Shown here: positions 29,359 through 37,830 of the stretch, piece after piece | Layout: every line of letters starts with the position of its first letter | Position numbering within the stretch: position 1 is the stretch's first letter | NCBI RefSeq assembly: GCF_030700285.1 | Contig: NZ_JAUYZJ010000006.1 | Location: 62,001 to 126,000, forward strand | Length of the DNA stretch: 64,000 bases | Reading direction: 5' to 3' | Source: Methylobacterium sp. NEAU K | GTDB lineage: Bacteria > Pseudomonadota > Alphaproteobacteria > Rhizobiales > Beijerinckiaceae | The notes under the pieces: generated by a model | What the model saw: the letters and a program-made list of their open reading frames with translations, nothing else | What the model was told of the DNA's origin: nothing | Database searches by the model: none | Translations under genes and position numbers: made by a program

Positions 29359-29715
29359 CTACCAGCGCCGCGAGCCCGGCCTTCGGCGATATTCGGCGGC
29401 CCGAATCTGCGTCAGGACGCGGTCGAGGCTCACGAGCAGCTCGGCCTCTTCGCGGCGCGCCTGGGCGACAGCCTCTGGATCGGTGCCGAAGCGCTGGCGC
29501 GCCTGGGCCAGCGACAGGGCACGCTCCACGGCCTCACGGTCGGCGTGCAATGCAAGCCACGCCGCGTCGGGACCTGCCTCTGCGTCGGCCCCCTCGTCAG
29601 CCACGATTCGAACACCCTCTCGATGCCGCGCCCAGCGCCGCCGGCGACGGTCGCCACAGGTGATGAACGCGCGAGCGTCCCAAACCGTGCCGTCGATGCC
29701 GCGGCGCGTTGTCAT
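29359..29715 (-). CDS. Hypothetical protein divergent from pstS
   Basis: A 118-residue frame, basic, with a C-terminal helical part (EAVERALSLAQARQRFGTDP, then AELLVSLDRVLTQIRAAEYR). No known family is recognised. An AGAGATGAC ribosome-like stretch precedes the ATG, but the ATG itself lies inside the first repeat of the PHO box. If PhoB binds there it would occlude this start. So either the gene uses a start further in, or it is itself phosphate-controlled, or it is not real. The overlapping frame on the other strand looks less protein-like. Confidence 0.45.
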   Translation of the reverse strand: MTTRRGIDGTVWDARAFITCGDRRRRRWARHREGVRIVADEGADAEAGPDAAWLALHADREAVERALSLAQARQRFGTDPEAVAQARREEAELLVSLDRVLTQIRAAEYRRRPGSRRW

Positions 29716-29737
29716 GCCTATGTCATCTCTTTGTCGT
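29710..29737 (+). promoter_or_regulatory. PHO box (PhoB binding site) upstream of pstS
   Basis: Three direct repeats, TGTCAT (29710), TGTCAT (29721) and TGTCGT (29732), recur exactly every 11 bp. The seven-base TGTCATN unit at 11-bp spacing is the PhoB half-site pattern. It lies about 125 bp before the pstS start, and phoB is the last gene of the same cluster, so positive autoregulation under phosphate starvation is expected. Confidence 0.85.
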
Positions 29738-29862
29738 AACGCCCGGCCCATCGGGCGGCCCGCGCTGGTTCTCATCGAATGATCGGCCGCAGGGCTCAGC
29801 CGCGGGCATGAGCATGCCGGCGGAGCAGCGCAGGCACTCGCCCGACGGCAACGGAGATTCCC

Positions 29863-30903
29863 TTGAAACCCTTCGCTTACGCGCTCGCCGTCGGCCTCGC
29901 GACGGCTCAGCTGGTGTCCGCGGCGCTCGCCGCCGACATCACGGGTGCCGGCGCCACCTTCCCCTTCCCGGTCTACTCGAAGTGGGCCGAGGCCTACCGC
30001 AAGGAGACCGGCTCCGGACTGAACTATCAGTCCATCGGGTCCGGCGGCGGGATCAAGCAGATCCAGGCCAAGACCGTCGATTTCGGCGCCACCGACGCGC
30101 CGCTGAAGGGCGAGCAGCTCGCCAAGGACGGGCTCGTCCAGTTTCCGACCGTGATGGGTGGCGTCGTGCCGGTGGTGAACATCGCCGGTCTCGAGCCCGG
30201 CAAGCTTAAGCTCACCGGTGACGTGCTCGCCGACATCTACGCCGGCAAGATCTCGAAGTGGTCCGATCCGCGGATCGCGAAGCTCAACGAGGGGGTGAAG
30301 CTCCCCGAAACGAACATCACCCCGGTCTACCGGTCCGACGCCTCGGGCACGACGAACATCTTCACCACCTACCTGTCCCAGGCCTCGGATGCCTGGAAGA
30401 AGGAATACGGTGCGGCCACGACGATCTCCTGGCCGGTCGGTCAGGGCGGCAAGGGCAACGAGGGCGTGACCGCGACGGTGAAGCAGGTGCCGAATTCCGT
30501 AGGCTACGTCGAATCGGCCTACGCCAAGCAGAACAAGCTCGCCTACGCGCTGCTGCAGAACAAGGCCGGCAAGTATCCGCAGCCGGACGACAAGGCGTTC
30601 CAGGCCGCCGCTGCAAGCGCCGACTGGAAGGCTGCCCCTGGCTTCGGCATCTCGCTGACCAACCAGCCGGGCGAGGATGCGTGGCCGATCACCGCGGCGA
30701 CTTTCATCCTGGTCCACAAGGATCCGGCCGATCCGGCCAAGGCCGCGGATGTGCTCAAGTTCTTCGATTGGGCCTACAAGAGCGGCGACAAGCTCGCCTC
30801 CGACCTCGACTACGTGCCGCTGCCGGACAACGTCGTCGGCCTCATCCATGAGGAATGGAAGAACGTGAAGGGCAAGGACGGCAAGCCCGTCTTCAACATG
30901 TGA
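29863..30903 (+). CDS. pstS: Phosphate ABC transporter, periplasmic binding protein PstS
   Basis: A 346-residue periplasmic phosphate-binding protein. The signal peptide is about residues 1-23 (KPFAYALAVGLATAQLVSAALA, cleaved before ADITGAG). Phosphate-contacting blocks are GAGATFPFPVYSKW, SIGSGGGIKQI, DFGATDAPL and YRSDASGTTNIFT. The start is TTG at 29863, with ACGGAG 7 nt upstream, and no ATG or GTG would retain the signal peptide. A stable hairpin follows, before pstC. Confidence 0.96.
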   Translation: MKPFAYALAVGLATAQLVSAALAADITGAGATFPFPVYSKWAEAYRKETGSGLNYQSIGSGGGIKQIQAKTVDFGATDAPLKGEQLAKDGLVQFPTVMGGVVPVVNIAGLEPGKLKLTGDVLADIYAGKISKWSDPRIAKLNEGVKLPETNITPVYRSDASGTTNIFTTYLSQASDAWKKEYGAATTISWPVGQGGKGNEGVTATVKQVPNSVGYVESAYAKQNKLAYALLQNKAGKYPQPDDKAFQAAAASADWKAAPGFGISLTNQPGEDAWPITAATFILVHKDPADPAKAADVLKFFDWAYKSGDKLASDLDYVPLPDNVVGLIHEEWKNVKGKDGKPVFNM

Positions 30904-30913
30904 GTCCGAGGGG

Positions 30914-30934
30914 GAGGGGACCGGCGGTCCCCTC
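30914..30934 (+). terminator. Intercistronic hairpin between pstS and pstC
   Basis: A 9-bp perfect stem, gaggggacc (30914-30922) with ggtcccctc (30926-30934), and a GGC loop, 10 nt after the pstS stop. A full T-run is missing. In high-affinity ABC operons such a hairpin commonly raises the amount of binding protein relative to the membrane parts, by partial termination or by protecting the upstream mRNA. Confidence 0.6.
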
Positions 30935-30989
30935 TCTCGCCTCGAAGACCGCATCGCGCTACCACGTCGCCCTCGGCAGAGAATTGCGG

Positions 30990-31967
30990 ATGCCCACCTT
31001 GACAGAGACGATTGCTTTCGCGCGACCGCGTGCCGCTGCCGTGCGGAAGGGGCCGAGCCGGAGCCTGGACAGCCTGTTCCGCGGCTGTGCCTACGGCGCG
31101 GCGCTGCTCGTGCTCGTCGTGCTCGCCGGCATCCTCGGTTCGATCCTCTACGGCGGCTGGCCTGCCTTCCGCGAGTTCGGCTTCGCCTTCCTGACCTCAA
31201 GCGCCTGGAACGTCGGCACCGAGCAATATGGTGCCTTGGTGGCCGTTATCGGGACCGTGGCCTCGGCCACCCTGGCCCTCGTCATCGGCGTTCCGGTCTC
31301 GCTCGGGATCGCGATCTTCCTCACGCAGCTATGCCCCGGCTGGGCGCGCAAGCCGGTCGCGATGACGATCGAGCTGCTCGCCGCCGTGCCGAGCATCATC
31401 TACGGCATGTGGGGCCTGTTCGTGTTCGCGCCGCTCTTCGCGCGCTTCGTCCAGATCCCCGTCTCGAACCTCGTCGAGGGCATGCCGGTCATCGGGACGC
31501 TGTTCTACGCCCGGGTTCCCTCGGGCGTCGGCGTCCTCACCGCGGGCATCATCCTGGCGATCATGATCGTGCCGTTCATCGCCTCGATCGCCCGCGACAT
31601 GCTGGACCAGATCCCCACAGTGCTGCGCGAGAGCGCCTACGGGATCGGCTGCACCACCTGGGAGGTCGTGCGCCACGTTCTGGTGCCGCAGGCCGCCGTC
31701 TCGATCATCGGTGCGATCATGCTGGGCCTCGGCCGGGCGCTCGGCGAGACCATGGCGGTGACCTTCGTGGTCGGCAACGCCAACCGCCTCTCGGCCTCGA
31801 TCTTCGATCCGAGTTCCACGATCGCGTCGCGCATCGCCAACGAGTTCAACGAGGCGGACGGGCTCCAGCTCAACGCGCTGATGGCCCTCGGCTGCATCCT
31901 GTTCGTGATCACCTTCGTGGTGCTGATCGTCGCCCGGCTGCTGACGCGCCGGGTCAAGGCCGCCTGA
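30990..31967 (+). CDS. pstC: Phosphate ABC transporter permease PstC
   Basis: A 325-residue inner-membrane permease. It has one N-terminal span (about 37-60), then the ABC permease domain with five more. The PstC loop between is [20 protein letters not shown]. The EAA-type cytoplasmic loop that docks PstB is [20 protein letters not shown], followed by [20 protein letters not shown]. The ATG at 30990 is chosen because the open frame before it overlaps pstS and is unconserved. pstA begins 13 nt after the stop. Confidence 0.95.
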   Translation: MPTLTETIAFARPRAAAVRKGPSRSLDSLFRGCAYGAALLVLVVLAGILGSILYGGWPAFREFGFAFLTSSAWNVGTEQYGALVAVIGTVASATLALVIGVPVSLGIAIFLTQLCPGWARKPVAMTIELLAAVPSIIYGMWGLFVFAPLFARFVQIPVSNLVEGMPVIGTLFYARVPSGVGVLTAGIILAIMIVPFIASIARDMLDQIPTVLRESAYGIGCTTWEVVRHVLVPQAAVSIIGAIMLGLGRALGETMAVTFVVGNANRLSASIFDPSSTIASRIANEFNEADGLQLNALMALGCILFVITFVVLIVARLLTRRVKAA

Positions 31968-31980
31968 GGAGAGCCCCCCG

Positions 31981-32877
31981 ATGGACGCTGCGAACCCGAT
32001 CGGCGCCGCCGAAGCGGCCCCGCGACGCGGCGGCCGCGTCCGCCCGGGGCGGCGGATCGCCGACCGCCTCCTGCGCACCGCCTGCCTCGCCGCCACGATT
32101 GTCGGCGCCGGCGTGCTCGGCTCGATCCTGCTGATGCTGATCGTCCAGGGCGTACGCGGCTTCACGCCGACCCTGTTCACGAATCCCACGCCGGGACCCG
32201 GATCCGAGGGTGGCGGCATCGCGAACGCGATCCTCGGCAGCCTCGTGCTGACCGGGATCGGCATCGTGGTCGCCACGCCGGTGGGCGTGATGGCCGGGAC
32301 CTACCTCGCCGAGTACGGCCGCTACTCGAAGCTCGCGGGGCTGATCCGCTTCCTCAACGACATCCTGCTGTCGGCGCCCTCGATCCTGATCGGCCTGTTC
32401 GTCTACACCCTCATGGTGCGCCCGATGGGGACCTATTCGGGTTGGGCCGGCGGCGTGGCGCTCGCCATCATCGCGGTGCCGGTGATCGTGCGCACCACCG
32501 AGGACATGCTGCGCCTTGTTCCCGGGACCCTGCGCGAGGCGGGCGCGGCGCTCGGCGCCCCGCTCTCGAAGGTGATCATCAGCGTGACCTGGCGCGCGGC
32601 CTCGGCGGGCATCGTGACCGGTATCATCCTGGCGCTCGCACGCATCGCCGGCGAGACCGCCCCGCTCCTGTTCACGGCGCTCAACAACAATTCCTGGTTC
32701 TCGCCCGACCTCATCGGCGGCGTCGCGAACCTCCCGGTGATGATCTACCAGTTCGCCCTCTCGCCCTACCCGAACTGGCAGGGCCTCGCCTGGGCCGGCG
32801 CGCTGCTCATCACCGCGACGATCCTGGTTCTGTCGATCATCGCGCGCCTCGTGATCAAGCCGCAGATGTCGCGCTAA
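31981..32877 (+). CDS. pstA: Phosphate ABC transporter permease PstA
   Basis: A 298-residue permease partner of PstC with six predicted membrane spans. Family blocks are [40 protein letters not shown], and the cytoplasmic docking loop [20 protein letters not shown]. The conserved [16 protein letters not shown] follows. The N-terminus (1-30) is Arg-rich and cytoplasmic. GAGGAGAG lies 9 nt upstream of the ATG. Confidence 0.95.
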   Translation: MDAANPIGAAEAAPRRGGRVRPGRRIADRLLRTACLAATIVGAGVLGSILLMLIVQGVRGFTPTLFTNPTPGPGSEGGGIANAILGSLVLTGIGIVVATPVGVMAGTYLAEYGRYSKLAGLIRFLNDILLSAPSILIGLFVYTLMVRPMGTYSGWAGGVALAIIAVPVIVRTTEDMLRLVPGTLREAGAALGAPLSKVIISVTWRAASAGIVTGIILALARIAGETAPLLFTALNNNSWFSPDLIGGVANLPVMIYQFALSPYPNWQGLAWAGALLITATILVLSIIARLVIKPQMSR

Positions 32878-32899
32878 GACCCTCCTCGAGGAAACGACG

Positions 32900-33715
32900 A
32901 TGAACGCCGCCTCCGCGATCCCCACCATGGATTTGAACCGCAACCATGCCGAAGAGGGCAGGGCAGTGCGCATCGCCGTGAAGGATCTGAACTTCTACTA
33001 CGGCAGCTTCCACGGGCTGAAGAACGTCAACATCAACTTCCACGATCGGCAGGTCACGGCGCTGATCGGCCCGTCCGGTTGCGGCAAGTCGACCCTCCTG
33101 CGCTGCTTCAACCGGATCTACAGCCTGTATCCGGAACAGCGCGCGGAGGGGGAGATCCTCCTCGACGGCGAGAACATTCTCGATCCGTCCGTCGACCTGA
33201 ACGAGTTACGCTCGCGCATCGGCATGGTCTTTCAGAAGCCGACGCCGTTTCCGATGTCGATCTACGACAACGTCGCCTTCGGGCTTCGCCTCTACGAGAA
33301 GCTGCCGAAAGCCGAACTGGATATGCGCGTGGAGGAATCCCTGCGCAAAGCCGCCCTCTGGGACGAAGTGAAGGACAAGTTGCGCCAGTCCGGCACCGGG
33401 CTCTCGGGCGGGCAGCAGCAGCGCCTGTGCATCGCCCGGACCGTGGCCCAGCGCCCTGAGGTGATCCTGTTCGACGAACCGACCTCGGCCCTGGACCCGA
33501 TCTCCACCGGTCGCATCGAGGAGCTGATCGAGCAGCTGCGCGACGAGTTCACCATCGTGATCGTCACCCACAACATGCAGCAGGCAGCGCGCATCTCGCA
33601 ATTCACCGGGTTCATGTACCTCGGCCAACTGGTCGAGTTCGGGCCGACGAATCGGATGTTCATGAATCCGACCGAACAGCGTACGCAGGACTACATCACC
33701 GGCCGGTTCGGCTAG
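32900..33715 (+). CDS. pstB: Phosphate ABC transporter ATPase PstB
   Basis: A 271-residue ATPase driving phosphate import. Walker A is GPSGCGKST (57-65). The Q-loop is [18 protein letters not shown], the ABC signature [18 protein letters not shown], Walker [14 protein letters not shown] and the switch histidine [12 protein letters not shown]. The C-terminus [18 protein letters not shown] is PstB-specific. The first 24 residues form a variable extension. Confidence 0.97.
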   Translation: MNAASAIPTMDLNRNHAEEGRAVRIAVKDLNFYYGSFHGLKNVNINFHDRQVTALIGPSGCGKSTLLRCFNRIYSLYPEQRAEGEILLDGENILDPSVDLNELRSRIGMVFQKPTPFPMSIYDNVAFGLRLYEKLPKAELDMRVEESLRKAALWDEVKDKLRQSGTGLSGGQQQRLCIARTVAQRPEVILFDEPTSALDPISTGRIEELIEQLRDEFTIVIVTHNMQQAARISQFTGFMYLGQLVEFGPTNRMFMNPTEQRTQDYITGRFG

Positions 33716-33836
33716 ACTGCGAGGACGATCGGAGACCGAGGAACACATTTCGGTCTTCTCGACCGCGGCGGCGGGGCGGCGGGTTTCCGCAGACCCCGCG
33801 GATCACGGTCCGCGAGACCCTATCGAAGGATCGACC

Positions 33837-34556
33837 ATGCCCGGCCATATCGTCTCCTCCTACGATACCGACCTCGATAACTTACGCCGCTCGATCTCAG
33901 AGATGGGTGGCGTGGCCGAGAAGATGGCGGCTGAGGCGACCGATGCCCTGGTGCGTCGGGACGACGGCCTCGCCCAGGCGGTGATCCTCGCCGATAAGCG
34001 CCTCGATGCGCTTCAACGCGACATCGAGGAGCGCGCCGTCCTGCTCATCGCCCGGCGCCAGCCGCTGGCGATCGACCTGCGCGAGACGATCTCGGCGATC
34101 CGCGTCTCCGGTGACCTGGAGCGGATCGGGGACCTCGCCAAGAACGTCGCCAAGCGCGTCGTAGCGATCTCCGATCAGGCGCCCGCCCAGAAGATCGTGC
34201 TCGGCGTGCGCCACATGAGCGACCTCGCGGAGGCCCAGCTCAAGGACGTCCTCGACGCCTATGCCAGCCGCGACGTCGAGGCTGCCCATGACGTGTGGGA
34301 GCGGGACGGCGAGATCGACGCGCTGTACAACTCGCTCTTCCGCGAGCTCCTCACCTACATGATGGAGGATCCGCGCAACATCTCGTTCTGCACGCATCTC
34401 CTGTTCTGCGCCAAGAACGTCGAGCGGATCGGCGATCACACCACCAACATCGCCGAGACGATCCACTACCTCGCCACCGGCGAGACGCTCGCGGGCGACC
34501 GACCGAAGAACGATGCATCGAACTACGCGACGGTCGGCGTTACACCGGCCCCGTGA
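33837..34556 (+). CDS. phoU: Phosphate signalling regulator PhoU
   Basis: A 239-residue helical protein that links PstSCAB to the PhoR/PhoB system and represses phosphate uptake. It contains two PhoU repeats; metal-site-type motifs DLERIGDLAKNVAKRVV (first repeat) and CAKNVERIGDHTTNIAETIH (second) are clear. An MSDLAEAQLKDVLDAYASRD helix lies between. The 121-bp gap after pstB has a 7-bp hairpin (agaccga 33733-33739 with tcggtct 33750-33756) but no strong promoter. The ATG at 33837 is the family start. Confidence 0.96.
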   Translation: MPGHIVSSYDTDLDNLRRSISEMGGVAEKMAAEATDALVRRDDGLAQAVILADKRLDALQRDIEERAVLLIARRQPLAIDLRETISAIRVSGDLERIGDLAKNVAKRVVAISDQAPAQKIVLGVRHMSDLAEAQLKDVLDAYASRDVEAAHDVWERDGEIDALYNSLFRELLTYMMEDPRNISFCTHLLFCAKNVERIGDHTTNIAETIHYLATGETLAGDRPKNDASNYATVGVTPAP

Positions 34557-34674
34557 GTCGCGGGTCTCGAGAGCAGGAGGATCCGGTTTTCCGGGCCCTT
34601 CATGCGATCGTAAAGAGATCGGGTCGGTTGCTGTTTCCGTGTGCGGGCCGCGGACTCAAGGCGTCCGGCGCAGC

Positions 34675-34753
34675 GCGCCTCCCGCTCCATAAGGCGGCGC
34701 AAGGGATTTTGAGGGTGCGGGTTTTGGCATCGCGGCGCCTCCCGCGCCATAAG
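34675..34753 (+). repeat. Pair of direct repeats upstream of phoB
   Basis: Two 19-bp copies, gcgcctcccgctccataag (34675-34693) and gcgcctcccgcgccataag (34735-34753), differ at one base and start exactly 60 bp apart. They lie in the 274-bp gap between phoU and phoB. They could be regulatory half-sites or a fragment of a dispersed repeat. Confidence 0.6.
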
Positions 34754-34830
34754 CTCGTCCGCCCTCTTCGTGGGAGGGGCGGTCGAGCCTGCCGGTCCAA
34801 GGGCGCCGCTTACCGAACGGGTCATCGAAC

Positions 34831-35532
34831 GTGAGCATGCAGGTCCTGATCGTCGAGGATGAGGAGGCGCTGACCACGCTGCTGCGCTACAACCTGGAGG
34901 CCGAAGGCTTTCTGGTGGACTCGGCCGCGCGCGGCGACGACGCGGAACTGCTCCTGGCCGAGCGGACCCCCGATCTGGTCCTGCTCGACTGGATGCTGCC
35001 GGGCCTCTCCGGGATCGAGCTGTGCCGCCGCATCCGCGCCCGGCGCGAGACCGAGCGGCTGCCCGTGATCATGCTCACCGCCCGCGGCGAGGAGGGGGAC
35101 CGGGTTCGCGGCCTAGGCACGGGAGCGGACGACTACATCGTCAAGCCGTTCTCGGTCCCGGAGCTGCTCGCGCGGGTGCGGGCGCTGCTGCGCCGCGCCA
35201 AACCCGCCCACGTTTCCGACCGGCTGGCGGCCGGCGATATCGAGCTCGATCGCACCGGACATCGCGTCCGCCGCGCCGGCGAGGAACTGCATCTCGGGCC
35301 GACCGAGTTCCGGCTACTCGAGTTTCTCATGCTCGCGCCGGGCCGGGTCTTCTCCCGCGAGCAGCTCCTCGACGGTGTCTGGGGCCACGACGTCTACATC
35401 GACGAACGCACCGTGGACGTTCATGTCGGGCGCCTGCGCAAGGCCCTGAACGGTCCGCGGCAACCTGACCCGATCCGCACGGTGCGCGGCTCCGGCTACG
35501 CCTTCGAAGAAACGTTTTCGCTCGACGCGTAA
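34831..35532 (+). CDS. phoB: Phosphate regulon response regulator PhoB
   Basis: A 233-residue OmpR-family regulator. The receiver domain (1-120) has acidic pocket residues Glu9-Asp10, phospho-acceptor Asp53 (LLDWMLPG), Thr83 (MLTARGEEGD) and Lys105 (DDYIVKPFS). The winged-helix domain (about 130-230) shows LGPTEFRLLEFLMLAPGRVF, WGHDVYIDERTVDVHVGRLR and RTVRGSGYAFE. A GTG at 34831 and an ATG at 34837 are both possible starts. No phoR kinase lies next to it. Confidence 0.95.
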   Translation: MSMQVLIVEDEEALTTLLRYNLEAEGFLVDSAARGDDAELLLAERTPDLVLLDWMLPGLSGIELCRRIRARRETERLPVIMLTARGEEGDRVRGLGTGADDYIVKPFSVPELLARVRALLRRAKPAHVSDRLAAGDIELDRTGHRVRRAGEELHLGPTEFRLLEFLMLAPGRVFSREQLLDGVWGHDVYIDERTVDVHVGRLRKALNGPRQPDPIRTVRGSGYAFEETFSLDA

Positions 35533-35549
35533 CCCGATTCAGGGCTCGA

Positions 35550-37712
35550 TCAGCGCGAGAGCGCCGCGCTCTTGCCCGCGGAGGCCGGGAGCACCTCCAG
35601 GGCCGCCAGGACCGTCCCCTCGGTGAGGATCTGCGGAAGCACCTGGGGGACCCCGGTTCCGGCAAAGAGCAGGTACAGCGGCACGCCGCTTCGCCCGTGC
35701 TTCTCCAGCAGGCGCGTGATCTCCGGGTTCTGGTTGGTCCAATCGCCCTTCAGGTAGGTCACGCCGCGGTTCGCCATCGCGGCCCGCACCGCTTTCGTCG
35801 AGAGCGAGGTCGTTTCGTTGACCGCGCAGGTGATGCACCAGGCCGCCGTGAGGTTCACGAAGACCGGCCGGCGCTCATTCACCAGGGCGTCGAGGCGTGC
35901 CTGCGTGAATGGCTCGACGCCGTCGGCGGCCGCCTGCGCGGCGGGTCTGGCCCGGTTGTGATCGAGGGTCAGCGCGACCGCGGCGACCGCGACGAGCGTC
36001 AGCACCGCGAGACCTTGCGCGACCCGCCCGGCCCTCGGCCCGGCCCCGCGCCCGTGCTCCCAGGCCCATGCAGAGAAACCCACCAGCACGAGGCCGATCA
36101 GCGCCGCCAAGAGCCCGCCCGCATCGACCTGCTGCGCCAGAACCCAGACCAGCCACGCCACCGTGGCGTAGACCGGGAACGCCAAGACCTGCTTCAAGGT
36201 GTCCATCCAGGCGCCCGGCCGGGGCAGCGCCCGCAGGGCCGGAGGCCAGAGGGTCAGAGCCAGGAAGGGGAGGGCGAGTCCGAGCCCGAGGCTGGCGAAT
36301 ACGGCCAGCGCCACGCCGGCGCTCTGTGTCAGCGCGAAGCCAACCGCCGCCCCCATGAACGGAGCCGTGCAGGGGGTCGCCACCAGAGTGGCGAGCACAC
36401 CCGTGAAGAACGAGCCGTTCAAGCCTGATCGCCGCGCGAGTCCGTCGCCGAAACCGGTGATCCGCCCGCCGAGATGGAACGTGCCGGACAGGCTCAGGCC
36501 CATCGCGAGCAGCAGATAGGCGAGCGCGGCCACCACGGGCGGCGACTGCAACTGGAAGCCCCAGCCGATCGCCGCTCCACCGCCTTTGAGGGCGATCAGC
36601 AGGGCGGCGAGGCCGAGGAAGCTCGCAAGCACGCCGGCCGTGTAGGCGAGACCGTGCAGGCGGACACGGGCGGCGCTCTCGCCCGCGTGCCGCACCAGAC
36701 CGAGCACCTTGATCGACAGGACCGGGAAGACACAGGGCATCAGGTTGAGGATCAGGCCGCCGAGGAAGGCCAGACCCGCCGCTGTCGCCAGCGTCAGCGC
36801 ATCGAAGGCCGTCGCGACCGGCGGGGCCGCGGCGGCCTCGCCCGAGGCCGTCGGCGCCGGCAGCACCGGCTCGTCGCCATACGCGAAGGCAAGGCGGCTG
36901 GTGCCGGAATCGGTCGCCTCCTCGACGATCAGCACGCCCGGCAGGGCAGTCGGCGCCGCCTCGGCCGGATTGCTCCGCGCCAGGGTGAGGTGCAGGCCGG
37001 ATTCGTCGACCGTCATCACCTGCGTGGCGGCGTTGTCGATCGCGGTCTCGGAGTAGGGGAAGAACGCGGCGCCCCTGACGGTCTCGGGCTTGAGGCCCGG
37101 CGCGGAGATATCGAGCCGCAGGGTGTCGCCGAGGCTCGACAGGCGCAGGGGCCAGATCGCCGGGACGGGGAGGACCGCCCGGGCACGGTCGAACAGCGCG
37201 GCATTGGCCGGGTCGGGCCGGGGCTCGCCCACCGGCAGGGTCAGGGCGAGATCGGCCGAGCCGGGCACGCACTCGGTTTCGCAGACGAGATAGGTCAGCT
37301 TCGCCCGGATCCGAACCGGGTCGGCCGGGTCGAGGCTCGGCGGGGGCGTAACGGGCACGAGCAGCGTGACCTCACCCTCGTAGCCGTAGTTCATCAGCGT
37401 CGCGATCGGGATGCGCTTGGGCGCCGGCCACCGGATCGCACCCGCGTTGAAGCCTGCCGGCAGCGTCCAGGTCACCTCCGGCGGGAGGCCGGAATCACCC
37501 GGATTGCGCCAGTAGACGTGCCAGCCGGGCTTCACCTGCATCCGTACAGCCAGGGTGAAGGGCTGCGCGCCCGCCACCGCGGCGGGCTCGGCTAAGAGGC
37601 TCGACCGCACGAGGTCGGGCGGGGTTCGAAACCCCTGCTGAAGCCCTTGCGCCGACGCAGCCGACAGGCTCGCGGCGAGCGCCATGACCAGGAAGGCGAG
37701 GCGGCGGATCAT
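35550..37712 (-). CDS. DsbD/ScsB-like thiol:disulfide reductase
   Basis: A 720-residue membrane protein that passes electrons from the cytosol to periplasmic thiols. It has a signal peptide (1-21), then a long periplasmic N-terminal domain (about 30-300) of the ScsB/DsbD-alpha type, with a C-x3-C pair in VCETECVPGSA. The DsbD transmembrane domain has eight spans, with redox cysteines Cys327 (NLMPCVFPVL) and Cys448 (TPCTAPFMG). A C-terminal thioredoxin domain has Cys626-Ile-Thr-Cys629 (AAWCITC). All three modules of the relay are intact. It is convergent with phoB. The exact partner, a periplasmic isomerase or a metal-stress protein, cannot be told from here. Confidence 0.9.
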   Translation of the reverse strand: MIRRLAFLVMALAASLSAASAQGLQQGFRTPPDLVRSSLLAEPAAVAGAQPFTLAVRMQVKPGWHVYWRNPGDSGLPPEVTWTLPAGFNAGAIRWPAPKRIPIATLMNYGYEGEVTLLVPVTPPPSLDPADPVRIRAKLTYLVCETECVPGSADLALTLPVGEPRPDPANAALFDRARAVLPVPAIWPLRLSSLGDTLRLDISAPGLKPETVRGAAFFPYSETAIDNAATQVMTVDESGLHLTLARSNPAEAAPTALPGVLIVEEATDSGTSRLAFAYGDEPVLPAPTASGEAAAAPPVATAFDALTLATAAGLAFLGGLILNLMPCVFPVLSIKVLGLVRHAGESAARVRLHGLAYTAGVLASFLGLAALLIALKGGGAAIGWGFQLQSPPVVAALAYLLLAMGLSLSGTFHLGGRITGFGDGLARRSGLNGSFFTGVLATLVATPCTAPFMGAAVGFALTQSAGVALAVFASLGLGLALPFLALTLWPPALRALPRPGAWMDTLKQVLAFPVYATVAWLVWVLAQQVDAGGLLAALIGLVLVGFSAWAWEHGRGAGPRAGRVAQGLAVLTLVAVAAVALTLDHNRARPAAQAAADGVEPFTQARLDALVNERRPVFVNLTAAWCITCAVNETTSLSTKAVRAAMANRGVTYLKGDWTNQNPEITRLLEKHGRSGVPLYLLFAGTGVPQVLPQILTEGTVLAALEVLPASAGKSAALSR

Positions 37713-37830
37713 GCTGTCCCTTCGCGCGCAGGGCGGTCGCGGTTACATCGCGGTGTCTTCGGGCCCGGCGCGGGCTTTTCCGTGACGTGCGATCGTAGCA
37801 CGGTCGACGCCTCGGATCGCGGTCGGGCGA

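Noticed and set aside
29344..29739. A plus-strand frame opposite the hypothetical gene next to pstS
   Set aside because: Its translation is irregular (many Cys, Pro, Arg runs) and it would run through the PHO box; the minus-strand frame is more protein-like.
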